Assembly (NCBI RefSeq): GCF_902459465.1
Contig: NC_047062.1
Span: 20,233,703 to 20,297,702, forward strand
Length of the DNA: 64,000 nucleotides
From: Asterias rubens
Taxonomy: Eukaryota > Echinodermata > Asteroidea > Forcipulatida > Asteriidae
Reading direction: 5' to 3'
Shown: positions 49,401 through 61,700 of the stretch, in pieces
Layout: every line of letters begins with the position of its first letter
Numbering within the stretch: the first letter of the stretch is position 1
Notes under the pieces: generated by a model
The model's input: only the letters and a program-made list of their open reading frames with translations
The model's database searches: none
Told to the model about the DNA's origin: nothing
Program-made: the position numbers and the translations under genes

Positions 49401-52400
49401 CACCGTCAGAAGTGCTGTACCCCCCTTGAAAATGTTCTTCTGTGAGAACTGAACCTGTACGTCAAATTATCTTCTGATATAGGCCTAGGTTATAAATGAA
49501 ACAAACACACACCAAAACCACACATAATGCACTTTTTCGAAACCACGGCTTTGGCTTTGGATCAGGCTCCGTTCTCTCGTCTGAAGCCCATACGCAAAGC
49601 ACGCGCAAAATGTCAAATCACTAGCGGGGCCAAGCCATATAGCCAGAGCCGAATCCAAAGCCGAAGCCGTGGTTTCGAAAAGGCCCATAGGCTGAATAAT
49701 CAAAGGACCAGGGATTTGTTTTACACGGCACTTGGTTGTTGGAAAAAAAGTTGGATTGGAATGAGTTTCGTATAGGAAGTTTTTTTGTAAACTGTTGACA
49801 TATCAAAATGGAGTTCCTTGTTTGCCATAATGTTAATGGGTGGAACTTACTGATAGACTTAATTGAGCAGGTAGCTCCTTCGAATCCAGGTTGACACAGG
49901 CACCTCAAGCCGTTCGGTAAATCGATGCAGGTGGATCCATTAGAACACTTAGTGGAATTATCACAATAATTGACTTCTGTACATGAAACGAGAGATATCA
50001 GTAATTCAAACAATCCGTCTCCTAACGATGACTAGAGCAAGCTAGTCGAAACGTTGAGACAACTTTGTTTTTAACTTCACTCCAGTGAAGTTAATAACGA
50101 TCCTATAAGCTATAATAGTATAGTCCCAGTCGATTTTCTGCCTTCCGCCGAGGTATAAGTAGGCCTATAGTTAAAAAGCAGGAAAGTTCTTTTCAGAACT
50201 GAGACGAGTTCCGAAATTGCCGATAAATCTTCTCCGCGGTTGTAGAATATAGCAAGACAGTTCTCTATGGAACAAAATATACAAGGAAAGTAGACAGACA
50301 TGGTGCTATCGCAAACATATTGATACTTCACCATGCCAATGCCTCAAATCCCATAAAATTCAAACTATATGCATTTTATCATGACTTAATTCCATCACTT
50401 GTTCCATGCGTCTGTTTAAAACCCTTCAACTTCAACCCGAAATGACTTGATAGTCGAACTAGAAATTCACATAAGGTAATCCCTGTCCTGCAACTTCCCA
50501 TGGTTGTATCGTAAACTTGTGTGTGATCCCTGGCTATATTCGGCATTTACGGGTCGACTTCTGACTGGCTCACTGAATGAAGATTCTGACAAAATAGAGA
50601 TACCGCCACCGTAGTAGGGCTAGATCGATAGGTGACTATAGAGCGCCAGCAATTTTCAGTAGGGTCAAATCCCGGGCTTGTCAGTTTTTCTTTCAACCCA
50701 AAACTTTTAAAATCTAGTCAGTTTCTCTAATTATTGGATAATAAATCAGCAAACCTGTTTGAATGCGAAATCCTCCGGTCATTTCGTTCTTAGTTACAGC
50801 CTCGAACTGTGAAAGAGCCCCTCCGCTCTTCAGCACGTTTAATAAACTGTAACTGTTACGGTCAGTCCAGAACAGTCGGTCCCCGTATAACTCAAGATCA
50901 AACGGAGCAAGAAGAAGTAGCAATTCTTTCACCAGAGTTCTCTCGTTGCCTGATAGGTCACTCTTTTCGATTTTAGGCGGGAGGTTATCATCAATCCAGT
51001 ACAGTTGTTCTTCTATAAACATTTTAGAGACTTATAATTGCTTTATTTGTAAATTAGCGGTGCAAAGTAGGTTTCTTTCTTCGGGTAAAAAAGAAAAATC
51101 AAAGTTATTCCACCGATGTAAACCAAACTTGTTCAAACTAAACCCTTATCCCACACCGCATAATCTGCGATCAATGACCGCTTCATCAATGACCGCTTCA
51201 TCTATAGTAAACATTGTAGTTATATTTTACAAATTTGCACCTTCTCAGCACATTTCGTGGCCGATGGTGGCCCAGGTTGTGCAGATACCAAATACATATG
51301 CTCCTGTATGGTGGACAATGATCATCTGACGATCGGATAGTCAATATAAAAAAAATTGTACAAAGATAATTTCCTCCCATTGTAGCCAAACTTGGACAAA
51401 TGCAGTCTGTGAGTGTATTGATAAAAATGTGTTGTAATTGTATAGTGGTCAGTGGTGGCATTCCCCCTTAAGAATTAATCATTATTTTGTTTTTCAGGCA
51501 TTTTATCCGACTGTGGCAATTTAAGGCAGATTCATTTCTGACTTGCGATACACATAGCATGCATCGCATGCCAATGATCACCCCTGGTAAGTCAGTAGTG
51601 GTCAATTTATAACAACAGATTAAATTCTACAGTAATTTTTACCCTGATGTACATGTAAGTAGCTTTCTGCAAATGGTCACCAGTATTATAGGCACCTTTT
51701 CTACAGTATTTGTTACCCAATGATTGGCAGAGGCATTACTTTTCGGCTTGATACAAACAGTATTCGTGCTTCGTGTCACTTGTTTTCATATTGGATAAAC
51801 TAGAAACAGTATTCGTGCTTTGTGTCACTTGTTTTCATATTGGGTAAACTAGTTGTGCTCTTTAGTAAGATCTTACCTTCATAATCAATAGCTAACCCAT
51901 TTGGCTGAGCTAAATTTCCCACAACGATGATCGTCGCATTTCCACCGTTTGAGTCTGATTTTCCGATTGTACTATTATTTTTGGATACACTGGTCCAGTA
52001 GATATTCCTGAAAAAAATTAAGTTAAAAAAAAAAAAAAAAAAAAACATGATGCGTGAGAGACAGAAAATCTTTAAAGGTATTCAACTACGAGTACGTCTC
52101 ATCACAACCCAAGTCTTTTGCACTCAAAATGTATATTGCACTAAATTTGAAATTGAAGTGTCTGTGTGTCGTGAAGTATCATGGCAACGTCCTCTCGGTT
52201 TGTGGTTCTATCTGTTTCATCTTGTTTGCTCGGTTCGCTGAACTTGGTAATGAATCAGGTTGTTTTCATACTGGATGAAATCATTAATTGTATATTAAAA
52301 AGTTAAACTGGTATGTTCAAAACAGTATTATGGGTGGGGAGATAACAAAGCATGCCTGGAATTACACGAATGTCATGGACCTCGGGTGCCCTGGTCTTGG

Positions 52401-53907
52401 CCTTGGTGCTCCTACAAATGTTTCCCAATGAAAGTAATGGCATGACAACCTCTAAAGGATGGCCTTCCGGGCGTGTAAAATTATTATGGGTACAAAAAAA
52501 TTGAGAGTAAAATGTGCTATCTGTATAATTCCCCACTTATGGATTTACTTACTTTAAGACCTGATCAAATACGATTTCTCTGGGATTGACAAGATTCTCC
52601 ACAATAATCTCCACGGGTCCGGTACCATTCATCGGAGCTCTCGCAATGTATCCCAATTCAATTTCTGTCCAGTAAATCATCCTGTCTTCAATGTCCAAGG
52701 TCAGCCTGTCCGGATCTAAACAAAGATGATTTCAGTGCCACTGTTTGTTTTCGTCAAATCCAAAATCAAAATGCAAATACCAACCATGCAGTAAAAAATC
52801 ACTACCCCCAGCCTACAGGAAATCGTGTTTTTTCCTTCATAAAGGCACTTGACACTATTGGTTATTACTCAAAATAATTGCATGCATAACAACTTACTTG
52901 CTAACGAGCAATGGAGAGCTGAAAAACATTGTGAGAAACGACTCCCTCTGATGAAGTAACGTAGTTTTTGAGAATGAAGTAATTTGTCAGTAAAATATAT
53001 TTTGAATTGGTTTCGAAACCTCAGCTGACGTCTCGAATTCAAGCATATGAATGCAAACAACTTGTGCGACAAGGGTGTTTTTTCTTCCATTAGTCTCTCG
53101 CAACTTCGACGACCAATAGTGAGTTCAAATTTTCACAGTTTTTATTTTATTTTATGCATTATAATGTTGAGATACACCAAGTGAGAAGACTGGTCTTTGA
53201 CAATTACCAGGGCAAGTGCCTGTGAAAGCTATTTTGAAAACTTATATAATTCAACTCACAATTTAGTCCATCTACAACAATGGCTTGGTGGCTGCCGTCA
53301 AGACGTGCCCGGGAAATGGTTGCAGACGGCTTAGTTCTGATATCGTCCCAGTACACCATTTTTTCCACGGGGTCGAAGTCAACAGCCACAGGGTTTACCA
53401 GCCCCTTGAGAGGTATCGGCACTGCGTCGGCTAGTTCCTTATTCATGCTCCCTACCGATATGGTTTCATTTTTTATATCCACGAATATCGCGAAGTCACC
53501 TGCAATTCAAATTCTGAACTAAATTAATATTACGTTTAACAGCAGCAAACGGGTGTGAGGGTGAACATTATTTAAAAAAAACCTCGACATACAAATATAG
53601 GTCCTATGCTCTCAAAAAAATGACGACATCATTATCATAAATTTGGAATTCAATATATGTCATCATGCGTTGCCGTTGCGTCCATTGGGTGAGGGGTTGT
53701 TGTTGTTTACAACTGTCCGAACAGTTAAATGTCAACAAAAACCACCTTTGTCCGATTTTGTCGCCTATTATTAGCATAACTTTCCTTTGAACTCAAGTAG
53801 TCATTTGTATAACGTAATTACTTGCCTGCGTAAGTCAACCTGAGAAAGGCTTGTCCCATCGTGATAATAATCAACAGTGACGTCATCTCAATCACCGAGC
53901 ATTGCAT
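43485..53907 (-). CDS. receptor tyrosine kinase with YWTD propeller-EGF ectodomain, complete
   Basis: Sixteen coding exons in transcript order: 53907-53826, 53499-53260, 52715-52553, 52007-51877, 51012-50755, 49976-49851, 49284-49137, 48212-48151, 47330-47154, 46712-46602, 46020-45839, 45506-45384, 44748-44637, 44470-44374, 44047-43948, 43565-43485. Total 2193 nt, 730 residues, every junction in phase. Layout: signal peptide 1-27; six-bladed LDLR class B propeller with YWDD/YWTE/YWTS/YWID/FWTD at 77, 122, 165, 210 and 252; EGF 296-328 (six Cys); TM 335-359; juxtamembrane; kinase about 424-700. Kinase residues: GAGNFG 432-437, K459, alpha-C E476, gatekeeper M506, HRD 563-565, N570, DFG 583-585, one activation-loop Y596. 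The tail has Y706 and Y717 and is acidic. The catalytic residues are intact. No vertebrate RTK I know has just this ectodomain; ROS/Sevenless has YWTD repeats but mixed with FN3. The ligand is unknown. Confidence 0.94.
45239..45364. mobile_element. MITE family E copy in an RTK intron
   Basis: The ends AAGCCATTATGAGGTATATATGG and GGTGTCCGCATCTCAACAAGGC are diverged inverted repeats. The interior shares TAGGTTTGGGTTGA/CCAAACCAAAC with a sequence near 47090-47130. Confidence 0.55.
47650..48018 (+). mobile_element. MITE family A copy in an RTK intron
   Basis: It runs from ACGGCACTGGATTCTATTGG to ACAACTACCAAAGGTGTTC and contains AACAAGGGTGTTTTTCTTTC. A family B element follows directly at 48018-48113. 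Confidence 0.7.
48018..48113. mobile_element. MITE family B copy in an RTK intron
   Basis: The central palindrome GTTAGGACGAGTTACTCGTCC and flanks AGGGGTGGATTAAGAGTTGAG and GGACTAGCCTTAAG mark a diverged, shortened copy. Confidence 0.6.
48496..48859 (+). mobile_element. MITE family C copy in an RTK intron
   Basis: It runs TTTAAAGCCATTGGACACTTT...AAAGTGTATAATGGCTT and is closely similar to the copies at 287-660 and 58779-59150. Confidence 0.8.
52850..53219 (+). mobile_element. MITE family A copy in RTK intron 2
   Basis: It begins TAAAGGCACTTGACACTATTG and ends TTGACAATTACCAGGGCAAGT. It fills most of the intron between the first two propeller exons. Confidence 0.75.
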
Positions 53908-55783
53908 GGCCGGCAGCGGTCGATTTACTATAATAAAAAAATATAATACCAAAAAAAAAAAAACTTTTAAGAGTTTTAAGACCATGGCACAATCTCATGC
54001 ATTTAGTTCTATCGGTTAATTTCCAAGAAAACAAATCCTTCACGTGTCTGTTGTTCTCATTATTTCCATTGGGGTGTGGTGGGAAAATGTATCCTTTAGG
54101 CCTTCGTGCTGCCGAAGTGTTCCATTAGCATGCAGTTGGTTGCCTCCAAGCAACCTGTAAAAAGCCTGTGTGATGTGGCCTTAAAGGCAGTGGACACTAT
54201 TGGTAATTGTCCAAGACTAGCCTTCACAGTTGGTGTATCTCAACATATGCATAAAATAACTAACCTGTGAAAATTTGAGCTCAATCGGTCATCAAAGTTG
54301 CGAGAAAATAATGAAAGAAGAAAACACCCTTGTCACACGAAGTTGTGTGCGTATAGATGGTTGATTTCGAGACCTCAAGTTCTAAATCTGAGGTCTCGAA
54401 ATCAAATTCGTGGAAAACTATTTCTTTCTCGAAAACTATGGCACTTCAGAGGGAGCCGTTTCTCACAACGTTTTATACCACCAACCTCTCCCCATTACTC
54501 GTCACCAAGTAAGGTTTCATGCTAATAATTATTTTGAGTCATTACCAATAGTGTCCACTGCCTTTAAAAACAATTTCAATTGAATCAACAAATCGTCACA
54601 TTCATGTTCTCTCAAAGGATAAAGCTCGTTCGTTTTCAGGTTGAAAAAAATGTTTCAAATACTGTTAATTTTTGTGTGGTCGTTTAAGTGGATGTCAAAA
54701 TTGTTATTTACTCACCAGAAATCCGTTCGATTTATCCCAACATCATCTCATGTTATGTGCTTCTTCCTACTCGAAATAGCAGGTTCTGTCTATTGAGATA
54801 TTGCTGTTCCTTAGTCTTATACACGAAGGCCTACTAATACTACGAAACCTCATATGAAACAACATAAACACAGGTATTAATTTACACATAATTAATGGTT
54901 AATTCGATATGGATAGTTCGCAATGACTTTCATTATTTACAGGGAAAATTCGTTTAAAGAAAGTGAAAGGCCCTTTTGATTGAAACGAATGTTTATTTTG
55001 GAAAAAATCACACAGATGTAGCTACGTCTCTTTTCATTGTACATGTACGCCCCCATTAGAATTTTATTTAAAAAGCGAAACTTCTTGAAAGAAGTTGATA
55101 TATTATGCCTACCTTTGATAAGGGAAATATGGGGGCGGGAACCAACATGAAATGTTTTCCTTTCTACTTATTCCAACTTTTGAACGAAGAGCTATAGGTT
55201 TTACTTTCACATGAATACAAATATTAGAACCGTATATCATATGACAAAATATAATCACGAGGTAAAACCTGGACTGTTTCGATTCTCGATGTGTGTAGAA
55301 AAGTGCTTTTCCAGCCTTTGTTTAGGTTTCACTTGGCTTCAAGAAGATTAAGATCCCCAAGTCCATCCATTAATTTCGGCTAATTTTTGTTGGCTTTTGG
55401 TAATTGATATTTAAGTTATTTTGTACTTTTTGTTTAATGATAAACCTACCACTTTGAGTCACTGTTCCTGTTTATTTGCATATTATCTTGTCTTTACCCT
55501 ATTCGATCTTGTTTAATTGAGTTTTTCTATAAGAGAGTTCCCCCATAGCATTTAGTTTTACTTGGTTTATTCATAATATACTCTAATGAATTGAACGAAG
55601 TTTTGCCGGTAGAGGGCGCACATTCATTACTGAAATTTCCCTGGCATTTTTGGTGATTGATTGGGTACATAGTAAACGTCTCTCGGTGTACAAATGTAAC
55701 TATAAACGGCTCTTTTGATCTTGTTGTGACTGAAGTGGGCATGAATTCATCCTAAGATATAGAATGGAATATATCTGGAGACG
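53908..55783. promoter_or_regulatory. shared upstream region between divergent RTK and KIF6 genes
   Basis: These 1.9 kb separate the start codons of the minus-strand kinase gene and the plus-strand KIF6 gene. A family A MITE occupies 54181-54567. No TATA box or CpG-rich core is convincing. A role as bidirectional promoter is inference from orientation. Confidence 0.3.
54181..54567 (-). mobile_element. MITE family A copy, best-preserved ends
   Basis: The terminal repeats TTAAAGGCAGTGGACACTAT and ATAGTGTCCACTGCCTTTAA are perfect over at least 20 bp. The interior holds an inner palindrome GATTTCGAGACCTCA...TGAGGTCTCGAAATC. Confidence 0.85.
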
Positions 55784-58700
55784 ATGGTTAAGCAAGGAAT
55801 CAAAATATTCTGTCGGATAAAGCCAACGAAAGCAAAAACTGGGGTAAGAAGATTGTCATTTTATGCTACTGGAGCACATAGCGTCAATGGTTGCTAACAA
55901 CGACAATCTGACAGCAGATCTGTCTTACTCCCTAATAATTCTACCTCCATGCTAAAACTAGGCAGCGTATGGGGTTACTCATAGGCATAAAAATACAGCC
56001 ATCGTTTTTTAGTTACTTTGTGAAAAACTTCCGTATCCGGCTACCACTTTAATTCATTTAGTTAGATATAAATAACTGAGCTAAGTTATTATATTGTTTA
56101 CTCAACTCAAGAGTAACAATTCATTAGGTAGGGGCCTATCTTCTATTAAAGGTTTGTCCTTATGTATGGAGATTTGGTAAAAACGTAAAAATAAGTGAAA
56201 AGTTGTGGCAGGATACATGGCAGGATTGAGGTGAGGTTACATTACCAAAATTGTTCCAATTTATTTACCGTTGTCAGACTCAAGACTGTAATTGCGCAAG
56301 ACTCAGCTACAAGTTGTTCAAATCTGTGTTACAAATTTGTGTTTGTATTTAAATTTTGGCTAGGAAAAAATAGGCCTGAAAGAACGTCATATAGACTAGA
56401 GTGCTATAATGATTTCCAGTGAATTAGCATTTGACGTTGTTTATAAGGATAACTTTCCGTATGGAGCCACCACTTTTTCACTCATTTTTACAAAAAGGGA
56501 TATCTCATTGAGGTAAATTAGATAATTATATTATTTCATATCGAGTGAAAAAGTGGTGGCGCCATACGGAAACTTTTCCTTATTTAACTATTGCTATGGT
56601 AAAAAATATCCACTGCCAATTGAATCAGTTATGATGAATAACAAAATAATGTTATTATGGCATTGCTGAAAGTTTGCATTCTAAACTTTTCCAAGTAGGA
56701 TCTTAAAATGTAACACAACAATAAGGATATATATTTAAATATATCGTAAATAAAATTGTGAGCCAAAAATAAATTGTGCCATCGTGTGTTAAACTTAAAG
56801 TCACCTGGAAGTGGTATTTTGTCAAAATAAAGCTATTGTCACTAAAATGTGTGTTTTGATGAGTGGAATATGAATAAATTATTAACTAAGGTTTAAATAA
56901 ATTAGTTTCCATGTTATTTACAAATTTGAAAAAAGCCTGACCCGAGAGGGCGCTGTTCGTGACGTCAACCGAGGCGCGATGAATCGCATGCAGTGCCAAC
57001 ACAATATAGTGACGCTTGGCGCAAGCTAAAAACATGCCCTCAAAGTTGAAACAATACCTGTTTTTTTCACGTTTAGGTTCCTTACGTCTTTCAGGTACCT
57101 TCTTCAACTTCCCCACTAGCTGGAAAGATTGTTAGGATGGCGTCATGTTTTAAAAAATAACTTTTTCGAAACGTAAAACACACGACTAGGACTTGAATGT
57201 ACTTGCACGTACGTGTGTTCGATGTTCAATCGAGGCAAAGTCTGCCTCGATTGACGAGGCAAAGTCTGCCTCGATTGACGTCACAAAAGGGGTAGGCGGA
57301 GTCACCCCCCACACAACTTTATTTTTTTTAAACATATAAATCGTTAAAAACAATTACTAAAACAATTATTTTATTGTTCAGAAATATATACTCTACTGTT
57401 TTAAGAAAGAAAAAATTATATTTCCAGGTGACTTTAATTTTCAATCTCATATTATTTTAAATCCCAATTTAAAATTATTATTTTTGTTTTATCTCCATTG
57501 TAATGATAACAGATTATACATTTTAATTTGTGATTGAAATGTGATGAATTTATTTTTCTTACTTAAAGCTCTTTGAAATTGACGAAGATGACAGCGGATA
57601 TCCCAAGCTCTCCTTCGTGGTGCCCAAAGATCTCGCTTCAGGATTTATCAATAACAAGAAGGAGGAATATTCCTTTCGGTTCGACCGGTTATTCGACCAG
57701 TATACCAAACAAGATGAGATCTTTGATAATGTGGCTAAGGATGTGGTCGACAAGTAAGCAACATTTTCTACAGAACAATGGTTTATTTATTTTGTAGAGC
57801 TGGTTGTGAATCGGGGATAAAGAATATTATTGGATTTACCCTCACAGCGATGTGTAAGCACTGCATACTCAGAACGTTCTTGAGTTCTGCTCTAGCGATG
57901 CAAAGGGTTGTGGGTTCGAATCTAACCTGTGTGATTTGCCTGTAGATGTTCTTAACCGACTTTGGGACAGTACTGAGTATGCAGTACTCGATACACACTG
58001 GTGTAAGGGGAAAAACAAATTGTTTATTTATTAAACAACTTGAATTTAAGATAACAAAATGTGTTACTTAATAAACTGTGCACTGTAAAATTGTATTTGG
58101 AATGTTTGAAAAGATGTGATGTACAGAAAATGTTGACTGTCAAATCAGGGCTTGAAACTTGCAGGAAAATTCACAAGACATGGCATGGCGTGTAGCTTTT
58201 TTTTTTTTTTTAGAACACCAACTATTTTTTTAAAGACCAGACCAGAAACAATTAAATTGCCTTTTTTCTACATCAAACCAAAACTTATTTGTTGATCTGT
58301 GTAAATGTTGAAAGACAGATAGCATTTTCTCATTGAGAGAAAAACATCCTCTGGTGTGACTTTTTTCAATACAGTCGAAAGCATACAAGTTTCCGGCATT
58401 ATTTACTTGACTTGGGCTTTGAGTCTATTATAAACTTGTAGAGCATTGTCATTTGTTTTAGAAATGCTGCAATAAGCTTTTGGTAGAACAACCTTCTCAC
58501 TTTTGCAAATTATTTTGTTTTGTTTCACAGCTGCATCCTGGGGTACAATGGAACTATCTTTGCTTATGGACAGGTATGTAACAATATTAATTTTTTAATT
58601 TGTATTATATAATTGTTTTTTTTGTATTGTCAGCAATCTCCATTAAGATGGTCTTACCAAGGTGGGAAAGTACAAGCACCACATTTAAAATTTGAGACGT

Positions 58701-61700
58701 TGTGGTTTGTTCTTTAGAAGTTTTGTTAGATTTGTAAAGATCTTACAATTATAAAAGCATGATCAGTGAAACTTAATGTTAAAGCCATTATACACTTTAA
58801 GTAAACAGTATTATCCAAGTCCCACACTTCGTGTATCACAACTTATATATCAAATAACAGACCTGTGAAAATTTAGGCTCAATTGGTCATCGGAGTCGGG
58901 AGAAAATAATGGGAAAACCCACTCTTGTTTCCGCGCGTTTCGCCGTGTCATGACATGTGTTTAAAATAAATCTGTAATTCTTGCTAACGAGAATTTATAT
59001 TGTTTTAATGTTTTCTCAAAAAGTAAAGCATTTCATGGAGTAATATTTCAAGAGAAGTCTTTCACCACTACCTTCTGTAAACCCTGTAAGTTATTTGTAA
59101 ATCTCTGAACTTTTTTTAGTCTTTGTACCGAAAGTGTATAATGGCTTTAACAGAGAAAATAAAGGTAGTTGACTTTTTATTTTGCTTTTTAATGGCAGAC
59201 TGGGAGTGGAAAGACTTTCACCATTACTGGTGGACCTGAACGCTACATCGATCGCGGGATCATCCCAAGAATGCTAACCTACATCTTTGAGGAATACTCA
59301 CGGGTAAGTCAAGGATACAGAAGGAGGTCTTGATGAAAAGTTAGATTAATATGAGATTAATTTAAAATCTAACCATTCTAGGTACTTCTAGATTTTCATT
59401 AATGACTTAGCATTTTCAAACCAGTTTGCTTTAGCGCTTGCAGCGAAAGCAGAGCTGGGGCGCCAAATTCGCTTCGCACGAAGCATTCACAGGAAGTATG
59501 AACGAGATTTACAGGGTACTTGATATGCCTTTTTTATCACACAGAACCCAGGCAATGTATTCACCACACACTTCTCCTACCTAGAGATCTACAATGAGAG
59601 TGGTTATGACTTACTGGATCCCAAGCATGAAGCTGCAAAGCTAGAAGACTTACCGTGAGTAGTAACTTAAAGGGCAATCCCCCAGTGACTCACGTTACCG
59701 TGAGTAGTAACTAAAAGGGCAATCCCCCAGTGACTGACGTTACCGTGAGTAGTAACTGTACAAGGTAAGTCCCCCAGTGACTCAGGTTACTGTGAGTAGT
59801 AACAAGAAGGCAATCCCCCAGTGACTCACGTAACCTAGAGTAGTAACTAGAAGGTAGTTCCCCCAGTGACTCACGTTACTGTGAGTAGTAACTAGAAGGG
59901 AAATCCTGCAGTGACTCACGTTACTGTGAGTAGTAACTAGAAGGGAAATCCTGCAGTGACTCACGTTACTGTGAGTAGTAACTAGAAGGGAAATCCTGCA
60001 GTGACTCACGTTACTGTGAGAAGTAACTAGAAGGGAAATCCTGCAGTGACTCACGTTACTGTGAGTAGTAACTAGAAGGTAATTCCCCCAGTGACTCACG
60101 TTACCTGTGAGTAGTAACTAGAAGGTAATTCCCCCAGTGACTCACGTTACTGTGAGTAGTAACTAGAAGGGAAATCCTGCAGTGACTCACGTTACTGTGA
60201 GTAGTAACTAGAAGGGAAATCCTGCAGTGACTCACGTTACTGTGAGTAGTAACTAGAAGGTAATTCCCCCAGTGACTCACGTTACCTGTGAGTAGTAACG
60301 AGACAAACAATCCCCCAGTGACTCGTGTTACATTGATTGCAGGCTCTAGAAAGCTGGTATCTCAAATGATTTTCTCGACTTGATATTTTGTTGTCTGTTG
60401 TTGATAGTGACAGTTTTTTAGAAACATGTAGCAAGTCACTGAAGTCATTCAGAAAACTAGATTTTTGACGTTCAATGTGCATCAACACTCTGGTTTAGTC
60501 TTAAAAGATTGACAAACTTAAAGAGGGGCTACTAGGTCATTATTATTAAGTTTTGTGATGCAATAATTTTCCAACAGAGAGGAAAATTACAGGTTTCTTA
60601 ATCCTATCCTCGCGTTAAAAGGGTGTTGAATGTCTTTTTGTTTGATACACTTCAACTCAAGCTGGGTAATGTTACAAAGAGTAGGTATACACATTCAAAC
60701 TGGGGACCTATAACAAAAGAGGACAATAGGCTCCACAGTTCCGGAAAGGTCCTCAGTTGGAAATTGTGTACAAAACCAATAGAGTATAAACAAAAGAGGG
60801 GACAATAGGAGATCTGCTGTTGCAGGCGTATACAAGCTTGTAAGAGTGTGAGTGTGTCCATTACTGAATTCTCTTTCATTATCTTTGCAGGAAGGTATCC
60901 CTGATGGAGGACAGCGATGGCAACATCCACCTTAAGAACCTGTCCATCCATCAGGCTAACAATGAAGAGGAGGCTCTCAATCTACTGTTTCTTGGAGATA
61001 CCAACCGTATGATTGCAGAGGTAAGAAGACAGACAATAGGCCTATTTACTGGCCATGCAGAACAGTCAATATTGAACAAATCTATCAAACTTTTTTCAAT
61101 TTTTTGACCCACCGACCCACACTTGGATTTTTAAATGCCGGTCTACTGGACATTAGTATGCTCTGCTTACTGTGAAGATCTGTGCTAACTGCCCTTTGGA
61201 TAATGACTGTACTTTACCGTATTTTAAAGGGATACTTTTGCGGAATTCCGCAGTGAACAGAAAGACGAGTCTTGAAAGTTTGACCCAGACTGTTCTAGAT
61301 CCGGTACACTGAAGAGCAAGGTAGTGTCTGGTGCAAACATGGCAGAAGTTTTAGATAACGTACTGTTTAAAGGCAGTGGACACTATTGGAAATTACTCCA
61401 AATATTTATTATCATAAAACCTTACTTGGTTCCGAGTAATGGGGAGAGGTTGATAGTATAAAACATTGTGAGAAACGGCTCCCTGTGAAGTAATGTAGTT
61501 TTCGAGAAAGAAGTGATTTTTCACGAATTTGATTTCGAGACCTCAGATTTAGAATTTGAGGTCTCAAAATCAAGCATCTGAAAGTAAACACCCTCGTGTG
61601 ACAAGGGTGTTTTTTCTTTCATTATTATCTCGCAACTTCGACTACCGATTGAGCTTTTCAAAAGTTTATTACTTTATGCATAGGTTGAGATACACCAACT

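Noticed and set aside
59782..60310. Minus-strand frames with repeated [14 protein letters not shown]
   Set aside because: These are translation of the intronic KIF6 minisatellite on the wrong strand.
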